A stretch of DNA of 64,000 nucleotides from Bacteroidales bacterium (lineage in GTDB: Bacteria; Bacteroidota; Bacteroidia; Bacteroidales; P3): assembly GCA_024400495.1 (NCBI GenBank), contig JAKSMR010000006.1:1-64000 (forward strand). The letters run 5' to 3'. This document shows positions 1 through 7,466 of the stretch, piece after piece; the first letter of the stretch is position 1; each line of letters opens with the position of its first letter. A model generated the notes under the pieces. It was given only the letters and a program-made list of their open reading frames with translations. It was not told the origin of the DNA and did no database searches. The translations under genes and the position numbers were made by a program.

Positions 1-251
1 ACAATTCATCATCTCTTCATAGCAGACCTCGTCATTGCGGGCTTGACCCGCAATCCAGACAGCCAAGCAACGAATACAACGAGTCGCAAACCTGTCGCAA
101 TAGATTGCGGGTCGGAGCCCGCAATGACGGAATACAAAAGGTTGGAATAAGCAGATTCGTAAACAACAGCCTTTTTGTTCTCTTGTTTGTGCCAACATGT
201 ATATAATCCCCCTTTTTTTGGGGGGGGCGGCTATATACATGTTGGCACAAA
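1..251 (+). repeat. Composite interspersed repeat, left copy
   Basis: No gene is supported here. The stretch holds two inverted copies of a palindromic motif (CATTGCGGGCTTGACCCGCA near 35-54 and its inverted relative near 103-125), then a separate 20-bp perfect inverted repeat. The same modules recur in the same order and orientation at about 58029-58320, beginning with ACAATTCATCAT, through GCAGACCTCGTCATTGCGGG and GCAATGACGGAATAC to TTTGTGCCAACATGTATATA. A partial relative lies near 57583-57665. This is a genome-internal repeat, not a coding region. Confidence 0.8.
186..251. repeat. Perfect 20-bp inverted repeat (long hairpin)
   Basis: Arms at 186-205 (TTTGTGCCAACATGTATATA) and 232-251 are perfect reverse complements. 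The 26-nt spacer itself is a C-run, T-run, G-run, so the whole element can fold into one long hairpin. Single-arm relatives occur near 57530-57547, 57993-58009 and 58288-58307. Role unknown; it is part of the composite repeat. Confidence 0.8.
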
Positions 252-385
252 ATGGTCACCATTTTTTTCTTATTTCCGAGCCCGAAAGTATCGTCCACGA
301 CGAAGGGAAAAGTGAAAGTTACGAGATGCTTTTTATGTACAGTATGTATAACGAAAATATTAGATTGCTGGTTTTCAGGCAAGAC
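252..385. other. Spacer without recognisable gene
   Basis: This spacer sits between the 20-bp hairpin and an octamer-repeat element. The minus strand has an open frame that I do not recognise. Nothing else is visible. Confidence 0.4.
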
Positions 386-545
386 GGGTAATCGTGTAAT
401 TCGGTAATTTCGTATGTATCTCGCCCCCCAAAAATAAAAATAAATAAATAATATATATATATATATATAATATACATTATTAATTAACATTTTTGCAGAG
501 TGTTTTTTCTATTGAAATTACACGATTACACGATTACACGATCGG
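386..545. repeat. Inverted octamer-repeat element, locus A
   Basis: The left arm at 386-411 contains three degenerate units of GTGTAATC. The right arm at 514-545 contains three units of the complement (GATTACAC). Between them lies about 100 bp of AT-rich sequence with an (AT)n run at 450-470. The arms can pair over about 25 bp. The architecture matches loci at 30137-30283, 58919-59062 and 59586-59735, but those use different repeat units. Confidence 0.8.
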
Positions 546-603
546 GTGGTCTTTGTTGTGATGACTGTTAAATATTATTATTATTTCAAAAATCTTCGTA
601 TCA

Positions 604-848
604 TTGCTGTCGCAAAGACAATATACAATAGTCCCCAACTCCCTGCAATACGAAAGTGCCGTCAACGCTATCGACACCATTTTTCGCGAGGAGGACGGCT
701 GTGGTACCAAGCTCGACTATATAGAGCAGACCACGTGGCTCCAGCTTCTCCGCTTCGCTATCACAAAGCAAAATCGTTTGCTTTGCTTCATCTCGACGAT
801 CTGGAGACAGGACTCGAGCTTTCGGCTCAGCTTTCCGGCAAGGAATGA
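604..848 (+). pseudogene. Type I restriction-modification M subunit, N-terminal remnant (frameshifted)
   Basis: In one frame the DNA encodes a stretch containing NAIDTIFREEDGCGTKLDYI followed by EQTTWLQLLRF. I recognise this as the extreme N-terminal region of one HsdM family (consensus of the type IDxIFRxEDGCxTELDYIEQTSWxLFLKYLDDLE). The continuation LDDLETGLELSAQLSGKE lies in another frame ending at 848, so a frameshift or small insertion near 770-790 has broken it. The rest of the roughly 500-residue methylase is missing; at the break the sequence passes directly into an unrelated peptidase fragment. No hsdS or hsdR is nearby. It is a non-functional relic. Confidence 0.65.
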
Positions 849-1063
849 TAGGAGGCGCAAGGCTCTCGCAGCACTGCATGGGGCAGGCTGCCGACATCGT
901 GGCCCACAACGGCGACAACATCAAGCTGCTGAGCATCTTGAAAAAGCTGCCCTACGACCAGCTGATAGCCTACAGGAGCAAGTCCACCGGCGAGATCAAG
1001 TGGATACACGTCAGCTACTGCCAGTCGGGCAACCGAGGCCTGAGCTTCAGCAAGTATGTGTAA
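845..1063 (+). pseudogene. M15-like peptidase, C-terminal remnant
   Basis: The frame encodes about 72 residues with SQHCMGQAADIVA, then KLPYDQLIAY and IKWIHVSY. The SxHxxGxAxDI pattern and the later WIHVS are the zinc-site signatures of the peptidase M15 family (M15_3 type), often carried by phages and mobile elements as cell-wall hydrolases. The N-terminal half is absent; the fragment begins right where the hsdM remnant ends. The stop TAA at 1061-1063 is followed immediately by an octamer tandem array. It could still be translated as a short peptide, but lacks a full domain. Confidence 0.6.
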
Positions 1064-1220
1064 TTGTCAACTTGTCAACTTGTCAACTGCATTTGCAAGC
1101 GACTTTTTCCAAGCGGAAGGCCGCTTGCTTTGTTTCTTCGTACAGTAAGTATGAGCTTCGGCCAGCGCAAAGGGTAATCGTGTAATCGGGTAATTTTCAA
1201 TTGCAGGCGACTTTTTCTCC
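1064..1220 (+). repeat. Two solo octamer arrays with a shared GCGACTTTTT tail
   Basis: Array 1 (about 1064-1086) has three units of TTGTCAAC followed by TGCATTTGCAAGCGACTTTTT-like sequence to 1109. Array 2 (about 1172-1197) has three units of GTAATCGT followed by CAATTGCAGGCGACTTTTT to 1220. The tail is shared while the repeat unit is not. Array 2 uses the same unit as locus A at 386-545. Similar arrays are at 11571-11615, 57221-57272 and 57336-57395. Confidence 0.75.
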
Positions 1221-1250
1221 GTTTCCGGTGGCGCTGCCGGCGAAGAAGGG

Positions 1251-1281
1251 AAGAGGCTCCAACGGTGTGTTGGAGCCTCTT
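1251..1281 (-). terminator. Intrinsic terminator after the META lipoprotein gene
   Basis: A perfect 13-bp stem (1251-1263 with 1269-1281) with a 5-nt loop lies 35 bp downstream of the minus-strand META gene. On the minus strand it runs into CCCTTCTTCG, a modest U-rich tail. On the plus strand a T-rich tract also follows. Confidence 0.65.
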
Positions 1282-1315
1282 GGTGTGTTTCTTTTTGTCG
1301 CTGTGGGGAGGGTAC

Positions 1316-1771
1316 CTATCGCTGGCAGGAGATGAGGACCTCGTCGTTGTCGTCCTTGAGGAGGAGGGTGCCGTTGACGATGTCGAAGTGGCGTACGCTG
1401 TCGAGGGTCTGGGCGAAGGTGTCTTCGATGGCCATCTCGATGGGGTCGCCCATGCGGTCGGTGCGGGCTACGTTCTCGAAGCCGAAGGCGTTGATGCTGC
1501 GTCCGCGCTGGACTACGATGCCGCTGAAGCTGTTGCAGATGACGGCGCCGAAGGTGCCGTCGGCATTGAGGGTGAGGGTGGCTTTGCCGTCGACGGGGGT
1601 GCCGCAGACTTCGTTGATGGTCCACTCGCCGTAGGTGTCTTCGATGGCGGGGGCTGCCATGGCCTCTACGGGGGCTGTGGTGTCGGCGTCGGCGTTGTTG
1701 GTGTTGGCGCTGCTGCAGGCTACGAGGGTGAGGGCGGCAGCGGCGACGAGGGTGCAGAATACTTTCTTCAT
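1316..1771 (-). CDS. META/HslJ-like domain lipoprotein
   Basis: The product is about 151 residues. I start it at the ATG at 1769-1771 because the first 18 residues form a clean lipoprotein signal ending LTLVAC, with Cys19 as the probable acylated residue; the longer upstream frame overlaps clpC and has no such signal. After a low-complexity Ala/Thr linker, the segment GEWTINEVCGTPV through LTLNADGTFGAVICNSFSG matches the META domain found in HslJ and related outer-membrane or periplasmic proteins of unknown biochemical role. It lies 55 bp downstream of clpC on the same strand and may be co-transcribed, followed by a strong hairpin. Localisation to the outer membrane or periplasm is inferred; no enzymatic motif is visible. 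Confidence 0.75.
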   Translation of the reverse strand: MKKVFCTLVAAAALTLVACSSANTNNADADTTAPVEAMAAPAIEDTYGEWTINEVCGTPVDGKATLTLNADGTFGAVICNSFSGIVVQRGRSINAFGFENVARTDRMGDPIEMAIEDTFAQTLDSVRHFDIVNGTLLLKDDNDEVLISCQR

Positions 1772-1826
1772 GGTTTTATACGTGTTTGTTGTTTGTTTTT
1801 CTTTTTCTTTTTCTTGAGGGGGTGGG

Positions 1827-4418
1827 CTAGCTTTGTGTGGTGACGCTGTCGCCTTTGATGATGTGGAAGGCGATCTTCTCGTCGTCGAGCTTCTTCTCGT
1901 CGTCGTTGACGGGCTCGGTGGTGATGCTGATGGCGTCGCCGGGGATGATGTCGGCTTTGATGATCTCTTCGGCGAGGTCGTCTTCGATATAGCGCTGGAT
2001 GGCTCGTCGCAGGGGGCGTGCGCCATACTGCTCGTCCCAGCCTTTGTTGAGGATGAAGTCCTTGGCTTTGTCGTCGATGGTGATGGAGAAGCCCATATCC
2101 TGTATGCGGCGGAAGAGGCCCTTGAGCTCGATGGAGATGATCTTGTGGATGTCGTCGCGTTTGAGGGAGTTGAAGTAGATGACGTCGTCGATACGGTTGA
2201 GGAACTCGGGGGCGAACTTCTTCTTGAGCTCCTTGTCGATGACGCCGCGTTCGAGGGCTGCCTGCTCGTTGCGGCGGGCGGCGGTGCCGAAGCCTACGCC
2301 GGTGCCGAAGTCCTTGAGCTGGCGGCTGCCGATGTTGGAGGTCATGATGATGATGGTGTTCTTGAAGTCGACCTTGCGGCCCATGCCGTCGGTGAGCTGT
2401 CCGTCGTCGAGGACCTGGAGGAGGACGTTGAAGACGTCGGGGTGGGCTTTCTCGATCTCGTCGAGGAGGATGATGGAGTAGGGCTTGCGGCGCACCTTCT
2501 CGGTGAGCTGGCCGCCTTCTTCGTAGCCTACATATCCCGGAGGCGCTCCGATGAGGCGGGAGACGGCGAATTTCTCCATGTATTCGCTCATGTCGATGCG
2601 GATCATGGAGGCCTCGCTGTCGAAGAGGTATTTGGCGAGGACTTTGGTGAGGTAGGTCTTGCCTACGCCTGTGGGGCCGAGGAAGATGAAGCTGCCGATG
2701 GGGCGGTGGGGGTCTTTGAGGCCGGCGCGGTTGCGGCGGATGGCTTTGCTGATCTGGCGGATGGCTTCGTCCTGGCCGATGACGCTGCCCTGCAGCTCCT
2801 CTTCCATCTTGAGGAGGCGGGTGCTCTCGTTTTGGGCGATGCGCTGGACGGGGACGCCGGTCATCATGGCGACGACCTCGGCGACGTCGTTCTCGGTGAC
2901 CTTCACGCGGCTGTCGCGCTCGGTGTCGTCCCATCGCTTGCGCTCGTCGGCGAGCTTGCGGTCGAGCTCGCGCTCCTTATCGCGGCAGGCGGCGGCGTTC
3001 TGGTAGTCTTTGTTCTGTATGGCTTCGCGTTTCTGCTTCTGCACCTCTTCGAGCTCGTGCTCGATGGCGAGCACCTCTTCGGGGACTTTGACATTGGCTA
3101 TATGTACGCGCGCGCCTGCTTCGTCGAGGGCGTCAATGGCTTTGTCGGGGAGGAGGCGGTCGCTGATGTAGCGCTCGGTGAGGGTGATGCAGGCCTGGAG
3201 GGCTTCGTCGGTGAAGGCCACGAGGTGGTGGTCTTCGTATTTGGGACGTATGTTGCGGAGGATCTGGAGGGTCTCTTCGGGGGTGGAGGGCTCGACGAGC
3301 ACTTTCTGGAAGCGGCGTTCGAGGGCGCCGTCCTTCTCGATATACTGACGGTATTCGTCGAGGGTGGTGGCTCCGATGCACTGGATCTCGCCGCGGGCGA
3401 GGGCGGGCTTGAACATGTTGGAGGCGTCGAGCGAGCCGCTGGCGCTGCCGGCACCTACGATGGTGTGGATCTCGTCGATGAAGACGATAATGTCGGGGTT
3501 GTGCTCGAGCTCGTTGATGATGGCTTTCATGCGTTCCTCGAACTGGCCGCGGTATTTGGTGCCGGCCACGAGGGAGGCGAGGTCGAGGGAGATGATGCGT
3601 TTCTGATAGAGGGTGCGGGGGACGTTGCCTTCGACGATGCGCTGGGCGAGACCCTCGATGATGGCGCTCTTGCCTACGCCGGGCTCACCGATGAGGACGG
3701 GGTTGTTCTTCTTGCGGCGGCTGAGGATCTGGGCCAGACGCTCAAGCTCGGGGGCGCGGCCGACGATGGGGTCCATACGGCCTTCGGCGGCCATCTTGGT
3801 GAGGTCGCGGCCGAAGTTCTCGAGCGCGGGCGTGTTCTTATTATTCTTTGGCTCGGGCTCGCGGCTCTGCTTGGGGTCGGCATAGGGGTAGTCGTCGTCG
3901 CCGTCGTCGAACTGGGAGCGATACTGGCTGTCGTAGCCTTCGCCGGCCTCTTTCTCCTCGTCGGGCTCGTTGGCAGAGGCGCTGTCCTGTTTCACCTTGC
4001 GGAAGATGGCGTCGTAGGTGATACCATGGCGCTCGAGGATGGTGGAGACGATGTTCTCGCCTTCGGAGAGGATGGCGAGGATGAGGTGCTCGGTGCGGAT
4101 CTCCTTGCTGTGGAGCTTGGAGGATTCGAGGAAGGAGAGGCGGAGCAGCTTCTCGGTCTGGCGCAGCATGGGCAGGTCGGCATCCTCGTTGTAGGTGATG
4201 TCGTCGTTCTGCTTGCCGACGGCGTTCTCGATCTGCTTCTTGACTTCGGCGACATCGAGCCCCAGCTCCTGGAGGAGGACGACGCCGGAGCAGGTGCTCT
4301 CGCGGGTGATCCCGAGGAAGATATGCTCCACTCCGATGGCACCATTCTTGAGGCGGATGGCTTCGTCGCGACTGTAGGTGATCGCTTTTTGGGCGTTTTG
4401 ACTAAGCTTGGTTTTCAT
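1827..4418 (-). CDS. clpC: ATP-dependent Clp protease ATPase subunit ClpC
   Basis: The 863-residue AAA+ unfoldase has the full ClpC layout: two Clp N-terminal repeats (residues 1-150), an acidic linker (about 155-200), first AAA+ module with Walker A GEPGVGKS near residue 244, a coiled-coil middle domain with a UVR-type segment (near KREAIQNKDYQNAAACRDKE), and second AAA+ module with GPTGVGKT near residue 578. The VGF tripeptide (GTGVGFG, about residue 695) is the loop that docks on ClpP. It feeds unfolded proteins to the ClpP protease in the cytoplasm; clpP itself is not in this window. The start at 4418 gives the canonical N terminus. Transcription diverges from the phosphatase gene at 4643. 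The long open frame on the opposite strand is a mirror of its GC-rich codons. Confidence 0.96.
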   Translation of the reverse strand: MKTKLSQNAQKAITYSRDEAIRLKNGAIGVEHIFLGITRESTCSGVVLLQELGLDVAEVKKQIENAVGKQNDDITYNEDADLPMLRQTEKLLRLSFLESSKLHSKEIRTEHLILAILSEGENIVSTILERHGITYDAIFRKVKQDSASANEPDEEKEAGEGYDSQYRSQFDDGDDDYPYADPKQSREPEPKNNKNTPALENFGRDLTKMAAEGRMDPIVGRAPELERLAQILSRRKKNNPVLIGEPGVGKSAIIEGLAQRIVEGNVPRTLYQKRIISLDLASLVAGTKYRGQFEERMKAIINELEHNPDIIVFIDEIHTIVGAGSASGSLDASNMFKPALARGEIQCIGATTLDEYRQYIEKDGALERRFQKVLVEPSTPEETLQILRNIRPKYEDHHLVAFTDEALQACITLTERYISDRLLPDKAIDALDEAGARVHIANVKVPEEVLAIEHELEEVQKQKREAIQNKDYQNAAACRDKERELDRKLADERKRWDDTERDSRVKVTENDVAEVVAMMTGVPVQRIAQNESTRLLKMEEELQGSVIGQDEAIRQISKAIRRNRAGLKDPHRPIGSFIFLGPTGVGKTYLTKVLAKYLFDSEASMIRIDMSEYMEKFAVSRLIGAPPGYVGYEEGGQLTEKVRRKPYSIILLDEIEKAHPDVFNVLLQVLDDGQLTDGMGRKVDFKNTIIIMTSNIGSRQLKDFGTGVGFGTAARRNEQAALERGVIDKELKKKFAPEFLNRIDDVIYFNSLKRDDIHKIISIELKGLFRRIQDMGFSITIDDKAKDFILNKGWDEQYGARPLRRAIQRYIEDDLAEEIIKADIIPGDAISITTEPVNDDEKKLDDEKIAFHIIKGDSVTTQS

Positions 4419-4642
4419 CTATTGTAATGATAGTCAGTTAAGTAGTGGTTTGAGCGGTATACTCTATGCACAAACAAAAGTACAACAATAAATCAGGATA
4501 GCGGCGGGGGGCGGCAATTGATTTTCAACACGTCGATGTTGATAGTGTCGATATCCGGCGGAAAGGGGCCGACGAGGGGAGGGGTGCGTGTTTCTTTCGG
4601 GGCCCTGCGCAATAAATGGCGGACGGGTGCGTTATTTAGGAT

Positions 4643-5119
4643 ATGAAACGTGTACTTTTTATCTGTCACGGCAACATCTGCCGCAGCCCTATGGCTGAGT
4701 TCTATTTCAAAGACCTGGTGAAGAAGGCCGGCCTCGAACAGGAATATGAGATCGCTTCGGCTGCCACGAGCACCGAGGAGATCGGCAACCCGGTATACCC
4801 TGACACCCGCGAGCTGCTGGCCCGGATGGGCATCGGCTGCAAGGGGAAGAGGGCCCGCCAGATGACACGCGGGGATTACGACTATTACGACTACATCGTG
4901 GCTATGGACCGCGAGAACCTGTGGGGGCTGGAGCGTATCGTGGGGGAGGACAACGACGGGAAGATCTCGCTGCTGCTCGACCACACTTCGCCCGAGAACA
5001 GGGCCTACCACAACCGCGATGTCGCAGACCCTTGGTATACACGCGATTTCGAGGCCACCTTCCGCGATGTGGAGGTGGGCTGCAAGGCGCTGCTGGAGAA
5101 GACACGCGAGGGGCGCTAG
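4643..5119 (+). CDS. Low-molecular-weight protein-tyrosine phosphatase
   Basis: The 158-residue cytoplasmic enzyme carries the LMW-PTP P-loop CHGNICRS at residues 8-15 (nucleophile Cys8, phosphate-binding Arg14) and the general-acid loop DPWY with Asp129. The length is typical of the family. His at position 9 in place of the commoner Leu, Met or Thr is a minor variation. Such enzymes remove phosphate from tyrosine residues and often oppose BY-kinases that control polysaccharide export, but no kinase or capsule gene is adjacent, so its partner is unknown. It stands alone between the divergent clpC and an unrelated repeat region, presumably with its own promoter in the 224-bp gap. Confidence 0.92.
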   Translation: MKRVLFICHGNICRSPMAEFYFKDLVKKAGLEQEYEIASAATSTEEIGNPVYPDTRELLARMGIGCKGKRARQMTRGDYDYYDYIVAMDRENLWGLERIVGEDNDGKISLLLDHTSPENRAYHNRDVADPWYTRDFEATFRDVEVGCKALLEKTREGR

Positions 5120-5204
5120 GAGGCTCAAAAAAGGTAGGGGAGCGGCTGTTTCGCGTTTTTTTTTCTCTCTCGGCACAATAAAAAACAATAGGGATACGTT
5201 ATTA

Positions 5205-5350
5205 TAGGTGTGCTCCTTGAAACGATAGTCTCTTGTGCTTTCGGACGCTCGCTTGCGTCTTTCTTCCTAAGCCTTTGGGCAGTAGCCCGCTACAGCCCTG
5301 AAGCCATAGAATGAAATCTGCTGCGCGATAGCCTCGAAATCATCAAAAGC
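5205..5350 (+). repeat. Interspersed repeat family Q, copy 1
   Basis: The segment starts TAGGTGTG and contains the blocks GTCTCTTGTGCTTTCGGAC, CTCGCTTG, GGCAGTAGCCCGCTACAGCC and CTCGAAATCATCAAAAGC. Related copies lie at 26011-26166 (same strand) and 56104-56240 (opposite strand). It directly abuts the MITE-like repeat at 5355. No open frame is shared between copies, so a non-coding mobile or RNA-level role is more likely than a protein. Confidence 0.75.
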
Positions 5351-5354
5351 CTAA

Positions 5355-5652
5355 AGGTAACCTCTAATAATTAGATTGAGATGATTTTTGAATTTATGTC
5401 GAGTGGATTTCAAATAAAGGCGAAGAAGCATAGCCGTAGCTATGGTTCGACGTTTCAAGAGAGCGAGAGCAGAGAAAACTTGTTTTTCTTTGCCGAGCCG
5501 AGGAAACGTCTTGCAAAGCAAAAGACTTTATGAAGATGAAGAAGAGCCGGTGGCTCTTCGATAGGCCAACGGCCGGAGAACAAACCTGCCGACAGAAAAC
5601 AAAAAGCGCTTAAGTCTAATGGATTAAAAAAACTAATTTTTAGAGGTTGCCT
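5355..5652 (+). repeat. MITE-like palindromic-ended repeat family P, copy 1
   Basis: This 298-bp element has about 20-bp terminal inverted repeats: it starts AGGTAACCTCTAATAATTAG and ends with the complement of AGGCAACCTCTAAAAATTAG. The internal sequence is shared in inverted orientation with 19960-20140, but this copy carries two extra internal modules (5449-5510 and about 5552-5590). It has no transposase frame. It fills the gap upstream of the small secreted protein gene at 5678. Confidence 0.85.
5449..5510. repeat. Nested palindromic module inside repeat P1
   Basis: A 62-bp insert bounded by GACGTTTC (5449-5456) and GAAACGTC (5503-5510) interrupts sequence that is continuous in the sister copy at 19960-20140. 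Its interior (GAGCGAGAGCAGAGAAA and GCCGAGCCGAGG) resembles, in opposite orientation, an insert at 58084-58140 in a different host repeat. Confidence 0.65.
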
Positions 5653-5677
5653 AAATAAACATCAAAATAAAACGCCT

Positions 5678-6097
5678 ATGAAAAACGTATTCTTTGCCCT
5701 TCTGTTTGCCCTTGTTGCAAACCCCAGCCTCTTTGCCCAGAACGCCAAGAAAGACATCCCGATCATCATCGAAGACAAGGATGTGGAGATCAGGGAGCGC
5801 TCCGGCGATCATATCTATTTCGGTTACCAATTCACCAACAACAGCGACAAGACGGTGGCTTATGTGGTGCTGAACGGGGTGGTGAGAGTGGCGGCAGAGC
5901 TGGAGCCTGGCGAGGGCACCCGCTGTTTCCTGGAGGCCGGTATGACTTATGTGAACCCTTGTATGTTTGTGAAGGAGATGAAGGTGGTGTATAAGGACGG
6001 CACAACAAGGACGCTCTTCAACCTCGAAGACTATTTCCGCTCCAACCTCGAGAAGGCTAAGCTCATCGAACCTGAGGAGCCTGAAGCAGAGGAATAG
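5678..6097 (+). CDS. Small secreted protein of unknown function
   Basis: The 139-residue product has a signal peptide (MKNVFFALLFALVANPSLFA, then QNAKK), so export to the periplasm or beyond is likely. The mature part holds an apparent beta-rich module (HIYFGYQFTNNSDKTVAYVV, then VVYKDGTTRTLFNLEDYF) and ends in an acidic Glu/Pro tail. The wording of this region (a sentence-like pattern of unpaired-strand sequence, FTNNSD plus GTxxxFN) resembles small immunoglobulin-like surface modules, but I do not recognise a named family. It is monocistronic: a repeat lies upstream and a strong terminator follows at 6131. Real coding is supported by the signal peptide, length and terminator. Confidence 0.75.
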   Translation: MKNVFFALLFALVANPSLFAQNAKKDIPIIIEDKDVEIRERSGDHIYFGYQFTNNSDKTVAYVVLNGVVRVAAELEPGEGTRCFLEAGMTYVNPCMFVKEMKVVYKDGTTRTLFNLEDYFRSNLEKAKLIEPEEPEAEE

Positions 6098-6130
6098 ACT
6101 CTGGCTCGGCTTGAAGAACAAGACCCCATC

Positions 6131-6166
6131 GGCCCTCGGGACTCCACGCCCGGGGGCTGGCTTTTT
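6131..6166 (+). terminator. Intrinsic terminator
   Basis: A GC-rich 10-bp stem (6131-6140 with 6149-6158, one G-T pair at the base and one inside) with an 8-nt loop, followed by GGCTTTTTG. It ends the transcript of the secreted-protein gene before the kdd promoter. Confidence 0.8.
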
Positions 6167-6221
6167 GAGGTGCTGTTGATAACTTTTTTTCGCTTTTTAT
6201 TATTATATCAAAAATAATATG

Positions 6222-6229
6222 TATCTTTG
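6222..6229 (+). promoter_or_regulatory. Bacteroidetes -7 box upstream of kdd
   Basis: TATCTTTG, matching the TAnnTTTG consensus of the Bacteroidetes primary sigma factor, lies 67 bp before the kdd start in an AT-rich leader. No exact TTTG -33 box is seen 19-21 bp upstream. Confidence 0.6.
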
Positions 6230-6296
6230 TACGTTAAATATTGCTGAAAATCGCAAGTTATAAAATTAATAATCAAACTAATAATAATATTCAATT

Positions 6297-7370
6297 ATGC
6301 AGAAAAAAGGTAACAAATTCGGTACTCACCGCGTAATCGAGCCCAAGGGTGTTCTCCCTCAGCCCGCTAACAAGATCGACAACAACATGGACGAGATCTT
6401 CGACAACGAGATCCTCATCGACGTTCAGACCCTCAACATCGACTCCGCATCCTTCACCGACATCCACAACTATGCTAAGGCACAGGCTGGCGAAGGCGCA
6501 AGCGAGGCTCAGGTAATGGAAGAGGTAAAGAAAGAGATGCTCCTCAATGTCGAGCTCCAGGGCAAACATCGCAACCGTCGTACCGGCTCCGGTGGTATGC
6601 TCCTCGGTAAGGTTGAAAAGATCGGCGACGCCCTCAAAGGCAAGATCGACCTCAAAGAAGGTGACCGTATCGCTACCCTCGTATCCCTCTCCCTCACTCC
6701 TCTCCGCATCGACGAGATCCTCGAGATCCGTCCCGAGATCGACCAGGTCGACATCAAAGGTAAGGCTATCCTCTTCGAAAGCGGTATCTACGCTAAGATC
6801 CCTACCGACATGCCCGAGAAACTCGCTCTCTCTGCTCTCGACGTCGCTGGCGCTCCCGCACAGACCGCACGCCTCTGCCAGTATGGCCAGACCGTAGTTA
6901 TCATGGGTGCTGGTGGAAAGAGCGGTATGCTCTGCGCTTACGAAGCTAAGAAGCGCGTAGGCGTTACCGGTAAGGTTATCGGCCTCACCAACAGCCAGCG
7001 CTCCACCCAGCGTATCAAAGACCTCGGCTTCTGCGACGTAGTAGAGTCCGTAGCAGGTATGACTCCCGTTCAGGTTTACGAGCTCGTTGAGAAACTCACC
7101 AACGGCAAGATGGCTGACGTTACCATCAACTGCGTAAACGTTCCCGATCAGGAGATGACCGCTGTTCTCTGCACCAAGGACGACGGTACCGTCTACTTCT
7201 TCTCCATGGCTACCTCCTTCACCAAAGCATCCCTCGGCGCTGAAGGTATCGGAATGGACGTTAACATGATCATGGGTAACGGCTACACCAAGGGTCACGC
7301 CGAATTCACCCTCCAGGAGCTCCGCGAAAGCCCCGAACTCCGTAAGATCTTCGAAGAGCTCTACGCTTAA
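6297..7370 (+). CDS. kdd: L-erythro-3,5-diaminohexanoate dehydrogenase
   Basis: The 357-residue protein is recognised as the dehydrogenase of the lysine fermentation pathway, which deaminates L-erythro-3,5-diaminohexanoate to 5-amino-3-oxohexanoate with NAD+. Seen in the sequence: an N-terminal segment GTHRVIEPKGVLPQPANKID, a catalytic-domain stretch TGSGGMLLGKV, and a central Rossmann-like motif VVIMGAGGKSGMLCAYEAKK. The length fits the family. Its neighbour kamA makes lysine into the upstream beta-lysine, which strongly supports the pathway assignment; the intermediate aminomutase kamDE and the cleavage enzyme kce are not in this window. A Bacteroidetes promoter box precedes it and a 12-bp hairpin separates it from kamA, so the two may be co-transcribed with differential stability. 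Confidence 0.9.
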   Translation: MQKKGNKFGTHRVIEPKGVLPQPANKIDNNMDEIFDNEILIDVQTLNIDSASFTDIHNYAKAQAGEGASEAQVMEEVKKEMLLNVELQGKHRNRRTGSGGMLLGKVEKIGDALKGKIDLKEGDRIATLVSLSLTPLRIDEILEIRPEIDQVDIKGKAILFESGIYAKIPTDMPEKLALSALDVAGAPAQTARLCQYGQTVVIMGAGGKSGMLCAYEAKKRVGVTGKVIGLTNSQRSTQRIKDLGFCDVVESVAGMTPVQVYELVEKLTNGKMADVTINCVNVPDQEMTAVLCTKDDGTVYFFSMATSFTKASLGAEGIGMDVNMIMGNGYTKGHAEFTLQELRESPELRKIFEELYA

Positions 7371-7382
7371 TATCGTATGATA

Positions 7383-7423
7383 ACAAGGGCGTTTCAGAAA
7401 TCAACAGCTGCAAACGCCCTTGT
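7383..7423 (+). terminator. Intercistronic hairpin between kdd and kamA
   Basis: A perfect 12-bp stem (7383-7394 with 7412-7423; ACAAGGGCGTTT) with a 17-nt loop. The following sequence ATTATTAG is not a true U-run, so partial termination or mRNA protection of kdd is as likely as full termination. Confidence 0.6.
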
Positions 7424-7466
7424 ATTATTAGCGAAAAGACTTATCATTCCCCAAATCTAAAGAATC

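Noticed and set aside
1833..4427. 864-residue open frame on the plus strand opposite clpC
   Set aside because: It is a mirror of the GC-rich codon use of clpC; composition is Val/Leu/Asp/Gly-rich without any domain, and clpC itself has every expected motif.
7371..7466. Lysine riboswitch before kamA
   Set aside because: The 96-bp gap contains only one simple hairpin, too short for the known L-box aptamer.
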